Positions 23,479 to 32,118 of a DNA stretch of 33,292 nt are shown piece by piece; position 1 is the stretch's first letter; the number at the start of each line of letters is the position of its first letter. A model generated the notes under the pieces. It made no database searches. It was given only the letters and a program-made list of their open reading frames with translations, and was not told the origin of the DNA. A program made the translations under genes and the position numbers. The stretch covers positions 1 through 33,292 of the forward strand of contig VGRE01000012.1 of NCBI GenBank assembly GCA_016875435.1. Reading direction: 5' to 3'. The stretch is from Deltaproteobacteria bacterium (GTDB taxonomy: Bacteria; Myxococcota_A; UBA796; SXON01).

Positions 23479-24219
23479 CTACTCCACCCGCATCGGAACG
23501 AAGCGGAGCGAGCCAGCTGTCAGCGCGCTGAGCGCCAGGTTCACGCCCTCGTAGTCATCGGGGTCGGCGTTGATCAGCCCAGCCACGCCCACCGCGTAGG
23601 CGCCCGGCTCGCGGAAGGCGCTCCCCGGGATCTCCACATCGAGTGAGCCCGACGCGTGCGTGAGTCGATACAGCTCGGCGATATCGGTGGGCAGAGAATC
23701 GTAGGTGGTCTGCCCGTCGGCCAGGCGCACCACGGTGACCATCACGTTGTCGTAGTCCTGTCCCTCGACGCTCACCCCGAGGTCGTCGCCGGCCTCGATG
23801 GTCTCCGGCAGGTCCACGTCGGGGGCCTCCGGCGTCACCATGGCCAGTTGGTGCGAGCCGTCGCGGTCAACCCGCAGGACGGTGTCGGCGTCGGCCGCCC
23901 AGGGCAGGCCGTCCTCCGAGGTGGCCACGAACTGGCCGTCACTCTCCGGCAGGAGCGAGTAGCCCGCGCCGTCGACCTCCAGTTCCACCGCCGCGTCGTC
24001 GATCGGCGCCTGTTCGAGTTGATCGAACGAGGTGGCGTCGGCCAGCATCACCCGGACCGAGCTGCCGGAGCCCCAGCCCGAGTCGCTCAGGTCGACGCCA
24101 TCGGGGAGCGGCTCGAGCCCGAGGTACCAGGCCTGCACCACCATCGGGTTGGTCAGATCTTCGAGGGTCTCGGCGATGGTTAGGAAGTCGGCGCAGCCGA
24201 GCAACAGGGCGAGGATCAT
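23479..24219 (-). CDS. lipoprotein of unknown function
   Basis: 246 residues with the very short signal MILALLLGC (lipobox Cys9, no basic residue). No in-frame start codon lies between it and the trmD stop. The mature protein is acidic: ADFLTIAETLEDLTNPMVVQ, AWYLGLEPLPDGVDLSDSGW, ADADTVLRVDRDGSHQLAMV, then a beta-rich end with IPGSAFREPGAYAVGVAGL, suggesting Ig-like or beta-sandwich structure. No family is recognised. It follows trmD by 56 bp on the same strand, where rplS stands in many genomes. Confidence 0.75.
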   Translation of the reverse strand: MILALLLGCADFLTIAETLEDLTNPMVVQAWYLGLEPLPDGVDLSDSGWGSGSSVRVMLADATSFDQLEQAPIDDAAVELEVDGAGYSLLPESDGQFVATSEDGLPWAADADTVLRVDRDGSHQLAMVTPEAPDVDLPETIEAGDDLGVSVEGQDYDNVMVTVVRLADGQTTYDSLPTDIAELYRLTHASGSLDVEIPGSAFREPGAYAVGVAGLINADPDDYEGVNLALSALTAGSLRFVPMRVE

Positions 24220-24275
24220 GGGCGTCCGAGTCTCCCGTTCCCCTGATCGGAAGCGACCCCTCGCCGCTTGAGGCT

Positions 24276-24950
24276 TTACCCGCGGCGCGCCAGGTCGGGG
24301 CGGACCGCCGCCGTCCGGGCCTCGGCCTGCTCGCGCCGCCACCGCTCCACCTTGCCGTGGTCGCCACCGAGCAACACCTCGGGCACCGCCCAGCCGCGGT
24401 ACTCGCGGGGCCGGGTGTAGTGGGGGTACTCGAGCTGTCCCGAGGCGAAGGACTCGTCGCGAGCGGAGTGCTCGTTCCCCAGCACCCCGGGACGAAGGCG
24501 CACCACCGCGTCGACCACGGCGCACGCCGCGATCTCGCCCCCGGTAAGCACGAAGTCGCCGATGCTCAGGGCCTCGTCGCACAGGTGCTCCCGCACGCGG
24601 CCGTCGATGCCCTCGTAGTGGCCGCACACCAGCACGAGGTGAGGTAGCGTCGCGAGCCGTGCCGCCACCGACTGGGTGAACGGCGCGCCGGAGGCCTCGA
24701 GGATCACCACGTGGCTGCCGGGGCGCCGGACCGCGTTGATGGCGGCATCGACCACGTCGACGCGCATCACCATGCCGCTGCCGCCGCCGTAGGGCGAGTC
24801 GTCGACCACCCGGTGACGGCCGATCCCGTGCTCTCGGATGTCGTGGATGCCGACGGACCAGTGCCCGGCCGCGAGCGCCCGCCCGAGGATCGACATCGTG
24901 AGCGGAGGGCGCACGATTTCCGGGAAGAGGGTGAGGACGTCGACGTGCAC
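24276..24950 (-). CDS. trmD: tRNA (guanine37-N1)-methyltransferase
   Basis: 224 residues. SAM-dependent formation of m1G37 in tRNAs reading CNN codons, preventing frameshifts. The N-terminus HVDVLTLFPEIV, DDSPYGGGSGMVMRVD, the trefoil-knot SAM loop LVLVCGHYEGIDGRV, and SIGDFVLTGGEIAA with GVLGNEHSARDESF, LEYPHYTRP and VPEVLLGGDHG are all diagnostic. The start is GTG 24950, 6 bp after the rimM stop. It is slightly shorter at the C-terminus than E. coli TrmD. Confidence 0.97.
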   Translation of the reverse strand: MHVDVLTLFPEIVRPPLTMSILGRALAAGHWSVGIHDIREHGIGRHRVVDDSPYGGGSGMVMRVDVVDAAINAVRRPGSHVVILEASGAPFTQSVAARLATLPHLVLVCGHYEGIDGRVREHLCDEALSIGDFVLTGGEIAACAVVDAVVRLRPGVLGNEHSARDESFASGQLEYPHYTRPREYRGWAVPEVLLGGDHGKVERWRREQAEARTAAVRPDLARRG

Positions 24951-24956
24951 GGCGGC

Positions 24957-25475
24957 CTAGTCGCCAGCGACGGCAGCGCGCGCCACCACGATCACCCCGG
25001 CCTCGTGGTCGACCCGGAGGATGTTCTCGGGAGTTGCCACGACGAAGGCCTCGCCGCCGTTGGTATCGATCACCCACACGTCGCGAGCGCCGCCTGCCGT
25101 GCTCGCGACGTCGCGGAGGGTGCCGATGAGCGTGCCCTCCTCGTCTTCCACCGGGAGGCCGAGCAAGTCGGCGACGTAGAACTCGCCCTCGGCGGTGGGG
25201 GGCAGGGCGTCGCGTTCGATGAGCACCGTCCAGCCCACGAGCGCGGCTGCCTCGTCGGGGTTGCCGACGCCGGCCACCCGGCCGATGATGCGCTTGCCCG
25301 CGCCCGGGCGTGCGCTCACCGTGGCCACGTGTTCCTGCTCCTCGGGGCCGCGCAGGATCACCTCGCGCGGCTCGTCGAGCACGCTGTCTTCGCGGTTGTG
25401 GAGGTGCAGTCGCACCTCGCCCCGGACGCCGAAGATGCCAACCACGGAGCCGAGCTCGATGAGTTCGGCCGGCAT
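24957..25475 (-). CDS. rimM: 16S rRNA processing protein RimM
   Basis: 172 residues. It assists late 30S maturation by binding S19 and the 16S head. ELGSVVGIFGVRGEVRLHLH at the start gives the G-x-x-G-x-x-G-x-x/V signature of the N-terminal barrel. EGEFYVADLLGLPVEDEEGT and a PRC-barrel-like end (VVATPENILRVDHEAGVIVV) follow. It lies 4 bp after khpA and 6 bp before trmD. Confidence 0.95.
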   Translation of the reverse strand: MPAELIELGSVVGIFGVRGEVRLHLHNREDSVLDEPREVILRGPEEQEHVATVSARPGAGKRIIGRVAGVGNPDEAAALVGWTVLIERDALPPTAEGEFYVADLLGLPVEDEEGTLIGTLRDVASTAGGARDVWVIDTNGGEAFVVATPENILRVDHEAGVIVVARAAVAGD

Positions 25476-25479
25476 GCGG

Positions 25480-25773
25480 CTACTCGGACGTGACTTCGTC
25501 GCCGGCGGACTCGGCGCTCTCGCCGCCGCCCACGCCGTTGTCCATGCCGGGCTCGATGAGTTCGAGCACGGCGCGGCGCTGGCCGGCGCCCGCGCTCAGC
25601 ACGGTGCGGAGCGCGCGGAGCGTTTCCCCGTCGGGACCCTTCACCCGGTCGAGGTCGGCGGGCGCCACGCGGAGTTCGATGAGCACGCTGGCCTCGCCCT
25701 CGACGGCGTTGACGCTCACGGCGGAGGCCTCGGTGACGAGCCCCTTCACCATGTGGTGCACCAGCTCGATCAT
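25480..25773 (-). CDS. khpA: KH-domain RNA-binding protein KhpA
   Basis: 97 residues from ATG 25773, overlapping the rpsP stop by 4 nt (ATGA). A single KH domain: [20 protein letters not shown] carries the GxxG loop as G46-P-D-G49, followed by [21 protein letters not shown]. The tail is Gly/Glu/Ser-rich and about 20 residues longer than usual. KhpA (YlqC) binds RNA with KhpB in other bacteria. The position between rpsP and rimM is the standard one. Confidence 0.92.
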   Translation of the reverse strand: MIELVHHMVKGLVTEASAVSVNAVEGEASVLIELRVAPADLDRVKGPDGETLRALRTVLSAGAGQRRAVLELIEPGMDNGVGGGESAESAGDEVTSE

Positions 25774-26024
25774 TCGGCCGAACCGGTCGCCGCGCGGGCC
25801 TTCTTGAGCAACGATGCCACCGTCTCGCTGGGCTGGGCGCCCTTCTGGAGCCAGTAGTCGGCGCGGGCGAGGTCGATGTTGATCACCGGCGGCTCGACCA
25901 TGGGGTTGTAGTGGCCGATGTACTCGATGCAACGGCCGTTACGCGGCGAGCGCTTGTCGGCCACGGCCACGCGGTACGAGGGCTTCTTCTTGGCGCCCGT
26001 GCGGGCGAGGCGGATGCGGACCAT
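25770..26024 (-). CDS. rpsP: 30S ribosomal protein S16
   Basis: 84 residues. [39 protein letters not shown] and [20 protein letters not shown] are diagnostic. AAGG lies 9 nt before the ATG. First gene of the rpsP-khpA-rimM-trmD operon, with a good promoter at 26048-26076. Confidence 0.97.
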   Translation of the reverse strand: MVRIRLARTGAKKKPSYRVAVADKRSPRNGRCIEYIGHYNPMVEPPVINIDLARADYWLQKGAQPSETVASLLKKARAATGSAE

Positions 26025-26047
26025 CTGGGGACCTTGGAAAGCTCCGG

Positions 26048-26076
26048 CGGCTATCCGGGGACGGGCGGGCCGTCAA
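26048..26076 (-). promoter_or_regulatory. rpsP operon promoter, TTGACG-17-TAGCCG
   Basis: Minus strand: TTGACG (26071-26076), exactly 17 bp, TAGCCG (26048-26053), with the predicted start of transcription near 26041 and a leader of about 17 nt. It fills the gap between the carboxyltransferase stop (26086) and rpsP. Confidence 0.55.
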
Positions 26077-26085
26077 CGGGCGTGC

Positions 26086-27642
26086 TCAAAGGGGAATATT
26101 ACCGTGCTTGCGCGGCGGGTTCCTGTCGCGCTTGTTCTCGAGCGTGTCGAAGGCGTCCACGAGGCGGGCGCGGGTGTCGCGCGGGAGGAGGATCTCGTCG
26201 ATGAAACCGAGCTCGGCGGCGCGGAAGGGGTTGGCGAAGCGGTCGCGATACTCGGCCACCAGCTCGGCCTTGCGCGCGACGGCGTCGCCCGCCTTCGCCA
26301 GGTCGTTGCGGAAGATGATGTTGACCGCGCCGTCGGGTCCCATCACCGCGATCTCGGCGGTGGGCCAGGCGAAATTCAGGTCGGCACGCAGGTGCTTGCT
26401 GTTCATCACGCAGTAGGCGCCGCCGTAGGCCTTGCGCGTGATGAGCGTGACCTTGGGCACGGTGGCCTCGGCAAAGGCGTACAGCAGCTTCGCCCCATGC
26501 TTGATGATGCCGCCGTGCTCCTGGGCCGTCCCCGGCAGGAAGCCGGGCACGTCTTCGATCACCCAGAGCGGGATGTTGAAGGCGTCGCAGAAACGCACGA
26601 AACGTGCCGCTTTCAAGGATGCGTTCACGTCGAGGACGCCGGCGAGCACCGCCGGCTGGTTGGCGACCACGCCCACGCTTCTCCCGCCAAGGTGGCAGAA
26701 GCCCACCACCACGTTGGCGGCGTAGTCGGGCTGCACCTCCAGGAAGGCGCCGTCGTCGGCGACGGCGGTGACCAGCTCCTTGATGTCGTAGGGACGGTTG
26801 GGGTTCTGGGGGACGAGCTCGTCGAGCTCCGGGCAGGCACGGCGTGAATCATCGTCCGTCTTGCGACGTGGCGCCTCCTCCATGTTGTTCTGCGGCATGT
26901 AGGCGAGGAGCGCGCGGACGACGGCGATGGCCGCCTGCTCGTCGGCTGCCGCGAAGTGCGCCACGCCCGACACCGAGGTGTGGGTGTCGGCGCCGCCGAG
27001 GCGCTCCTGGGTGACCTCCTCGTGCGTGACCGCCTTGATCACGTCGGGGCCGGTCACGAACATGAAGCTCGTGCCCTTCGCCATCACGATGAAGTCGGTG
27101 ATCGCCGGCGAGTAGACGGCGCCCCCCGCGCAGGGGCCGAGGATCGTCGAGAGCTGGGGCACCACGCCACTGGCGAGGGTGTTGCGGAGGAAGATGTCGG
27201 CGTAGCCGCCGAGCGACTCGACCCCCTCCTGGATGCGCGCGCCCCCGGAGTCGTTGAGCCCGATCACCGGGGCCCCGTTCTTCATCGCGAGGTCCATCAC
27301 CTTGCAGATCTTCTTCGCGTAGGCGCCCGAGAGGGTGCCGCCGAACACGGTGAAGTCCTGAGCGAACACGTAGACCAGGCGCCCCTCGATGCGGCCGTAG
27401 CCGGTGACGACGCCATCGCCGGGCACGCGCTTCTTGTCCATGCCGAAGTCGTTGCAGCGGTGGACGACGAAACGGTCGAGCTCGCGGAACGTGCCGGGAT
27501 CGAGGAGCAACTCCACGCGTTCCCGCGCGGTGAGCTTGCCGCGGGCGTGCTGCTTGTCGATGGCGTCCTGGCCGCCGCCATCGAGGGCGCGCGCGTTGGC
27601 GCGCTCCAAGGCGTCGTGAAGGGCCTGCCGTTCGGGATCCAT
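26086..27642 (-). CDS. pccB: acyl-CoA (propionyl-CoA type) carboxylase, carboxyltransferase subunit
   Basis: 518 residues from ATG 27642, with GGAGAG just upstream. It moves the carboxyl group from carboxybiotin to an acyl-CoA, typically propionyl-CoA giving methylmalonyl-CoA. The two crotonase-like halves are complete: [58 protein letters not shown], then [35 protein letters not shown] and the family-typical end [11 protein letters not shown]. The related methylmalonyl-CoA decarboxylase alpha subunit has the same fold, so the exact reaction is inferred. The biotin carboxylase and biotin carrier subunits are not in the window. Confidence 0.9.
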   Translation of the reverse strand: MDPERQALHDALERANARALDGGGQDAIDKQHARGKLTARERVELLLDPGTFRELDRFVVHRCNDFGMDKKRVPGDGVVTGYGRIEGRLVYVFAQDFTVFGGTLSGAYAKKICKVMDLAMKNGAPVIGLNDSGGARIQEGVESLGGYADIFLRNTLASGVVPQLSTILGPCAGGAVYSPAITDFIVMAKGTSFMFVTGPDVIKAVTHEEVTQERLGGADTHTSVSGVAHFAAADEQAAIAVVRALLAYMPQNNMEEAPRRKTDDDSRRACPELDELVPQNPNRPYDIKELVTAVADDGAFLEVQPDYAANVVVGFCHLGGRSVGVVANQPAVLAGVLDVNASLKAARFVRFCDAFNIPLWVIEDVPGFLPGTAQEHGGIIKHGAKLLYAFAEATVPKVTLITRKAYGGAYCVMNSKHLRADLNFAWPTAEIAVMGPDGAVNIIFRNDLAKAGDAVARKAELVAEYRDRFANPFRAAELGFIDEILLPRDTRARLVDAFDTLENKRDRNPPRKHGNIPL

Positions 27643-27672
27643 CGGCTCTCCGAGAAGGGCCGCGCAACTAAC

Positions 27673-27701
27673 TTGTGCCGCCGCGCCGGGAGGGCTACCG
27701 T
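27673..27701 (+). promoter_or_regulatory. promoter for the beta-helix operon, TTGTGC-17-TACCGT
   Basis: TTGTGC (27673-27678), 17 bp, TACCGT (27696-27701) precede ATG 27722. The leader would be about 14 nt, containing GGAG 5 nt before the ATG. The -10 overlaps the -10 of the divergent carboxylase promoter by two bases. Confidence 0.4.
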
Positions 27702-27720
27702 GGGGGGCCGTTGGAGTCAC
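27692..27720 (-). promoter_or_regulatory. promoter for the carboxyltransferase gene, GTGACT-17-TAGCCC
   Basis: Minus strand: GTGACT (27715-27720), 17 bp, TAGCCC (27692-27697), about 50 bp upstream of ATG 27642. It matches the TTGAC-17-TAGCC form seen before rpsO and rpsP. Confidence 0.4.
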
Positions 27721-27721
27721 C

Positions 27722-30523
27722 ATGCGTCTTGTCGCCCTCGTCCCCTCGTTCCTCCTGCTTGCCGGTTGTTGGGGTCAACCCGGCGACCAGACTGGCGGCG
27801 AGCCCGGCAAAGACCCCGGCGACTCCGGCGACTCCGGCGACTCGGGCAACATCGACTACGGCGACCCCGGCTGCATCAACCTCGACGGCGAGACGGGCGA
27901 CTTCGAGACGATCGGCGAGGCGGTGTACGCGGCCATGGAGTCGGGTCGTGGCACCGTCAACGTGTGCGCGGGCAACTACAACGAGAGCGTGTCCGTCCCC
28001 GGCGGCATCACCGTGGTGGGCGAGGGCGCCGAGGTGACCTTCATCGAGGCGCCGTCCAACACCCCCGCCTTCACCCTCACCGGCGACGGTCCCGGCGTCG
28101 CGGGCCTCACGGTCCAGAGCACCCGCTCGGGTATCGTCGTGGAGTCAGCCGCCAGCGCGACGATCAGCGATGTGACCTTCGACCGGGTCGACAACTACGG
28201 CATCGAGGTGGGCAGCAGCGAGAACGTGATGGTGACGGCCAGTACCTTCGTGGAGCCCGCCTACGGCGGGGTGCTGGTTTCGGGCGCCTCGGTGAGCATC
28301 GACGGCAGCCTCTTTTCCGAGCCCATGGACTACGGCGTGCAGGTGGCGGGCAGCGGCAGCGCCACGCTCACCAACAACATCTTCGACCAGGTGCACTCCG
28401 ACGGCGAGTGCTCCGACCTCTCCACCTGCTCGGGCGTCGCGATCCACAGCAACGGCGGCGACCTGGTGCTCTCGGGCAACACCATCACCACCACCGATCT
28501 CATCGGCATCGTCGCCCTCGACGGGTCGCTCTCGATGTCGGGCGACCTCATGCGCGACAACGGCTACGCCATCTTCTCGATCGACGCGACCTTCAGCGCC
28601 GAGGGGGTGGAGATCTACGGCTCCCAGGTGGCCGGGATCCTCGCGGTACACCCCAATGCAGCGATCACCGTCACCGACAGCGTCATCGCCATCAACGAGG
28701 AAGAAGGGGGATCGCTCGAGGGCTACTCGCCCGACTACGACGAGGGCACCTACCTGGGCGCGGGCCTGTGGATCCAGGGCGTCGCCGCCGAGCTCACCAA
28801 CGTCACGATTCGCGACTACGAGAACTACGGCCTCTACGTGGGCCCCTACAACAACGGCGACACGCCCGCCCTCACCGCGTCGGGGATCACCCTCGACAAC
28901 AACGCGCGCACCGGGGCGCGCTTCGACTCGGCCGTGGGCACCATCGTCGGGCTGAGCATCACCAACAACCGCGAGGTCGACAGCACCAACACGGGCCTTT
29001 GCTACTGGCTTTACAGCGACGGCTACGAGTACATGTTCGTCGACCGGGGCGCCGCGCTGCTTGGCTTGTACGCGGAGCTCACCCTCACCAACCCCACGCT
29101 CAGCGACAACTACGGCTGGGGCATCTCCAACGTGTACGGCGACATCACCGTCGAGGGCGGCACGATCGCCAACCACGGGTGCTCGGGGGTGCTCAACTTC
29201 TACTCCACCACCGATCTTAGCGGCGTCACCCTGTCGGGCTACTCCGCTTACGGCACCTTCCACAGCGAGTACGGCGAGGTGGTGCTCACTGGCAACAGCT
29301 TCGTCGACACGATGGGCACTTACACCTACACCTCCGTCAACGACTTCACCGGCGACGTGTCGGAGTACATCTACGACTACGAGGGTGCCGACATCAGCTC
29401 GTACTACGACAATGCGTTCGTCGCGACCAACAACACGTTCACCGGCGGCGGCAGCGGCATGACGCTCTACGGCTCGCCCGCGCTGGTCGAGGGCAACGCC
29501 TGGAGTGACTACAACGGCACGCTGGTGCAGGCCTACTACCAGGACGAGGGCGACCCGGCGGTGATCGTTAACAACACCGCCACCGACTTCGGCGGCGAGG
29601 CCGTGTACCTCGTCTATGGCTCGGCCGAGGTGAGCGGCTTCGAGATCGGCGACACCCGCGAGTACAACTACGGCTACCACTACTACACCAACGGCGTGCT
29701 CGACTACGAGTACACCGGCTCCTACGCCACCTCGCTGTTCGCCGGCTACGGCTACTACTACGGCTACTGGACCGACAGCGACGGCGATGGCACCAACGAC
29801 AGCTACGTCGACAGCTCGATCGAGGCGAACCTCAAGCTGGAAGACGTCACCGTCGGCACCGCCCTGGGCTCGGTGGTGAACGTCAACAACGCGGCCGTGG
29901 AGATCGCGGGGCTGAGCATCGGGTCTACCGGCGGCTACGCCGTGTACGACTACGGCTACGGCCTGCCCCCCCAGATCGAGATCGAGGGGCTGAGTGTGGG
30001 GCAGAGCGCCTACAACGCCGTGTACCTCGACTGGAGCAGCACCGACCAGGGCTACGTGTCGCTCTCCGACATCGACGTGATGGTGTCGGGCGGAACCGCC
30101 ATCACCCTCAGCGGGTTCCACGACTGGCTGATCGAAGACGTGAACGTGGTCGATGCCAGCGGCTACGGCATCTACGTCGACCACGACTACTCGTTCTACG
30201 ACTACTACCAGGGCGCCTCGGTGAGCGGCACGGCGGAGGGCGCTGGCCTCGTCGATGGCATGGAGGTGAGCGCCTCCACCAGCGATGGCCTGTACATCGA
30301 CGGTGGCACGGTCACCATCGTCGACGCGATCTCCACGCTGAACACCGGCAACGGCCTGTCGCTCAGCGACTCGACGGCCGACGTGCAGGGCAACGCCTTC
30401 GGCGCCAACGAGGGCTATGGCATGAGTTGCAGCAACGTGACCCTCGTCGCGTGCGCCGGCAACGACCTCGGCGACAACATGCTGGGGCCCGTGTTGGGCT
30501 GCGACGAGGCCTGCGGGAACTAG
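27722..30523 (+). CDS. large parallel beta-helix lipoprotein
   Basis: 933 residues. The signal [16 protein letters not shown] has its lipobox Cys at 16, followed by a Gly/Asp/Ser linker ([10 protein letters not shown]). From about residue 50 to the end the chain is made of short beta-strand repeats with Asn/Gly turns, such as [40 protein letters not shown] and LTNNIFDQV. This is the right-handed parallel beta-helix (PbH1 type) seen in polysaccharide lyases, adhesins and surface proteins. No lyase catalytic residues can be pointed to. The middle and end are very rich in Tyr, and one Ca-type loop ([10 protein letters not shown]) occurs near residue 680. It is the first gene of a three-gene operon; the next ATG is 9 bp after its stop. 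A surface-exposed outer-membrane location is likely. Confidence 0.88.
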   Translation: MRLVALVPSFLLLAGCWGQPGDQTGGEPGKDPGDSGDSGDSGNIDYGDPGCINLDGETGDFETIGEAVYAAMESGRGTVNVCAGNYNESVSVPGGITVVGEGAEVTFIEAPSNTPAFTLTGDGPGVAGLTVQSTRSGIVVESAASATISDVTFDRVDNYGIEVGSSENVMVTASTFVEPAYGGVLVSGASVSIDGSLFSEPMDYGVQVAGSGSATLTNNIFDQVHSDGECSDLSTCSGVAIHSNGGDLVLSGNTITTTDLIGIVALDGSLSMSGDLMRDNGYAIFSIDATFSAEGVEIYGSQVAGILAVHPNAAITVTDSVIAINEEEGGSLEGYSPDYDEGTYLGAGLWIQGVAAELTNVTIRDYENYGLYVGPYNNGDTPALTASGITLDNNARTGARFDSAVGTIVGLSITNNREVDSTNTGLCYWLYSDGYEYMFVDRGAALLGLYAELTLTNPTLSDNYGWGISNVYGDITVEGGTIANHGCSGVLNFYSTTDLSGVTLSGYSAYGTFHSEYGEVVLTGNSFVDTMGTYTYTSVNDFTGDVSEYIYDYEGADISSYYDNAFVATNNTFTGGGSGMTLYGSPALVEGNAWSDYNGTLVQAYYQDEGDPAVIVNNTATDFGGEAVYLVYGSAEVSGFEIGDTREYNYGYHYYTNGVLDYEYTGSYATSLFAGYGYYYGYWTDSDGDGTNDSYVDSSIEANLKLEDVTVGTALGSVVNVNNAAVEIAGLSIGSTGGYAVYDYGYGLPPQIEIEGLSVGQSAYNAVYLDWSSTDQGYVSLSDIDVMVSGGTAITLSGFHDWLIEDVNVVDASGYGIYVDHDYSFYDYYQGASVSGTAEGAGLVDGMEVSASTSDGLYIDGGTVTIVDAISTLNTGNGLSLSDSTADVQGNAFGANEGYGMSCSNVTLVACAGNDLGDNMLGPVLGCDEACGN

Positions 30524-30532
30524 CGAGGAAAG

Positions 30533-32104
30533 ATGGGCGGTTTTGCTGGGGTCATCGGCGCACCCGGGGCCCTCGGGCTGGCGCGTCGGCTGGGGCGGGT
30601 GCTGGACGCGCGGGGCCCCGCGTCGCGACACGAGATCGACGCGGGTGACACGGCCCTCGTGGTGACCAGCTCGGCGCCGGGGGCGCCGCCGGTGGCCACG
30701 GTGGACGGCTGGACTGTCGCCGTGGACGGCCCCCTCCACAACCTCGACGCGCTGGCCCGGGAGCTCGAGCTCGATCCCTCGGTGGGCCCGGCGGCGGTGG
30801 CGGCGCAGTTGCTCGCGCGGCTCGGGGTGGAGCGCGCCCTGTCGCGGCTCGCCGGGCCGGTGGCGGTTGCAGCGGCCTCGGCCACCGAGGGGCTCGTGGC
30901 CCGCGATCGCGCCGGGGAGCGCCCGCTGTTTCTCGCCCGCGCGGGCAGGGGCATGGCCTTCGCGAGCGAGGCCCGTGCCTTGTCGCTGGCCGGCCTCGCG
31001 GGACCGGTGGAGCCCGGGGCGGTTCGCCGCTTCGTGGCGCTCGGGAGCGTGCTTCCGCCGGTGGCCTGGCGACAGGGCGCGCTCGCGCTGGCCCCGGCCA
31101 CGCGGATGGACCTGCGGCCGTCGCCACGGAGCTGGCGCGAGTGGACGCTCCCGGTACACCCCCTCCTCGGGGGCGGGAACCGCGAGCGCTGGCTCCGGAG
31201 CGTCCGCTTCGCCCTCGACCTTGCCTTCGCCTCGCGCGCCCGCGCCGCCAAGCCCTACGCCATCGCCGTGTCGGGCGGCATGGCGTCGGCGGCGCTCCTG
31301 GCGCACTTGCCGGTGCATCACCGTCCCGCGCTGGCGCTGGTGCTCGCGGGCGACGAGGGCGGCCGGGAGGCGGCCGCCCGCGCAGGCTTGCCCGTGAAGC
31401 GCGTCGACATCGACGTCACCGCGCTCCTCGACGAGGTGGTGCTCGATGCGCCGGTTGCCACGCCGCTGGGCCTCGCGACGCTCGCCCTCGCTCGTGCGGC
31501 CTGGGCCGAGGGCATGGTGGGCCTCGCGCTCGGCACCGGGCACGGCTACCCCTTCGACCCCCCGGGCGCCGACTGGCGCGCTCGCCTCGGCCGCCGCGTG
31601 GCGAGGCGGCCCGCGCTCGAGGCCCTGCTCGAGGGGCTCGGCCCGCTGTCGCCCGGCGACCGGGAGGCAGGCGTGGCGACCGAGCTGGAGTCGCTCCTTG
31701 CCGCCGCGCCGGCCGAGGAGGAGGGCCTCGCCGCGCACTGGGTTCGCGGACACGCTCGCGCCGAGGTGGACGACGCGCTGGCCGCGTGTGGTGCCTTCGG
31801 CCTCGAGCCCGTCCTGCCCTTCGTCGACCAGGGGGTCCTGCAGGTGGCCACGCAGGTGCCCTGCGCCGTGCACCACGCACGGGGTCGGCGGTCGCTGCTC
31901 GCCGAGGTGGGAGGGGTCGCGAGCGTGCCGTCGCTCGTGCCCGCCGTGGACTGGCCCGCGACCGACGTGGCGGCCGCGCTCGAGGGCTGGGTGTCGCCCG
32001 ATCACGCCCGCGGCGTGCTCGCTGCCGGGGGCGCGTGGGCGCCACGGTCGTTCCGGCTACGCTCGCTCGCGGCGTGGCGGGCCGGCTCGCCGGGCGTTGG
32101 TTAG
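30533..32104 (+). CDS. asparagine-synthetase-like protein lacking both catalytic signatures
   Basis: 523 residues with the two-domain plan of glutamine-hydrolysing asparagine synthetases. The N-terminal domain starts MGGFAGVIG; the family has Met-Cys-Gly, and the Cys2 nucleophile for glutaminase is Gly here. DRAGERPLFLARAGRGMAFA and SEARAL (124-150) are typical for the family, so the kinship is clear. In the synthetase domain the pyrophosphate loop SGG-x-DSS appears as SGGMASA (247-253), with Ala251 for the essential Asp. The later GEGGDE-like motif is GTGHGYPFD (334-342). It is probably a pseudoenzyme or an enzyme with a changed reaction. GAGGAAAG lies just before the ATG, 9 bp after the beta-helix gene. 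Confidence 0.82.
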   Translation: MGGFAGVIGAPGALGLARRLGRVLDARGPASRHEIDAGDTALVVTSSAPGAPPVATVDGWTVAVDGPLHNLDALARELELDPSVGPAAVAAQLLARLGVERALSRLAGPVAVAAASATEGLVARDRAGERPLFLARAGRGMAFASEARALSLAGLAGPVEPGAVRRFVALGSVLPPVAWRQGALALAPATRMDLRPSPRSWREWTLPVHPLLGGGNRERWLRSVRFALDLAFASRARAAKPYAIAVSGGMASAALLAHLPVHHRPALALVLAGDEGGREAAARAGLPVKRVDIDVTALLDEVVLDAPVATPLGLATLALARAAWAEGMVGLALGTGHGYPFDPPGADWRARLGRRVARRPALEALLEGLGPLSPGDREAGVATELESLLAAAPAEEEGLAAHWVRGHARAEVDDALAACGAFGLEPVLPFVDQGVLQVATQVPCAVHHARGRRSLLAEVGGVASVPSLVPAVDWPATDVAAALEGWVSPDHARGVLAAGGAWAPRSFRLRSLAAWRAGSPGVG

Positions 32105-32118
32105 CCCGCGGCGACCCC

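Noticed and set aside
28145-32005. Open frame of 1286 codons on the minus strand opposite the beta-helix and synthetase-like genes
   Set aside because: It mirrors the two plus-strand genes; its product is rich in Val, Gly, His and Arg with no family motif, as expected for antisense frames in high-GC DNA.
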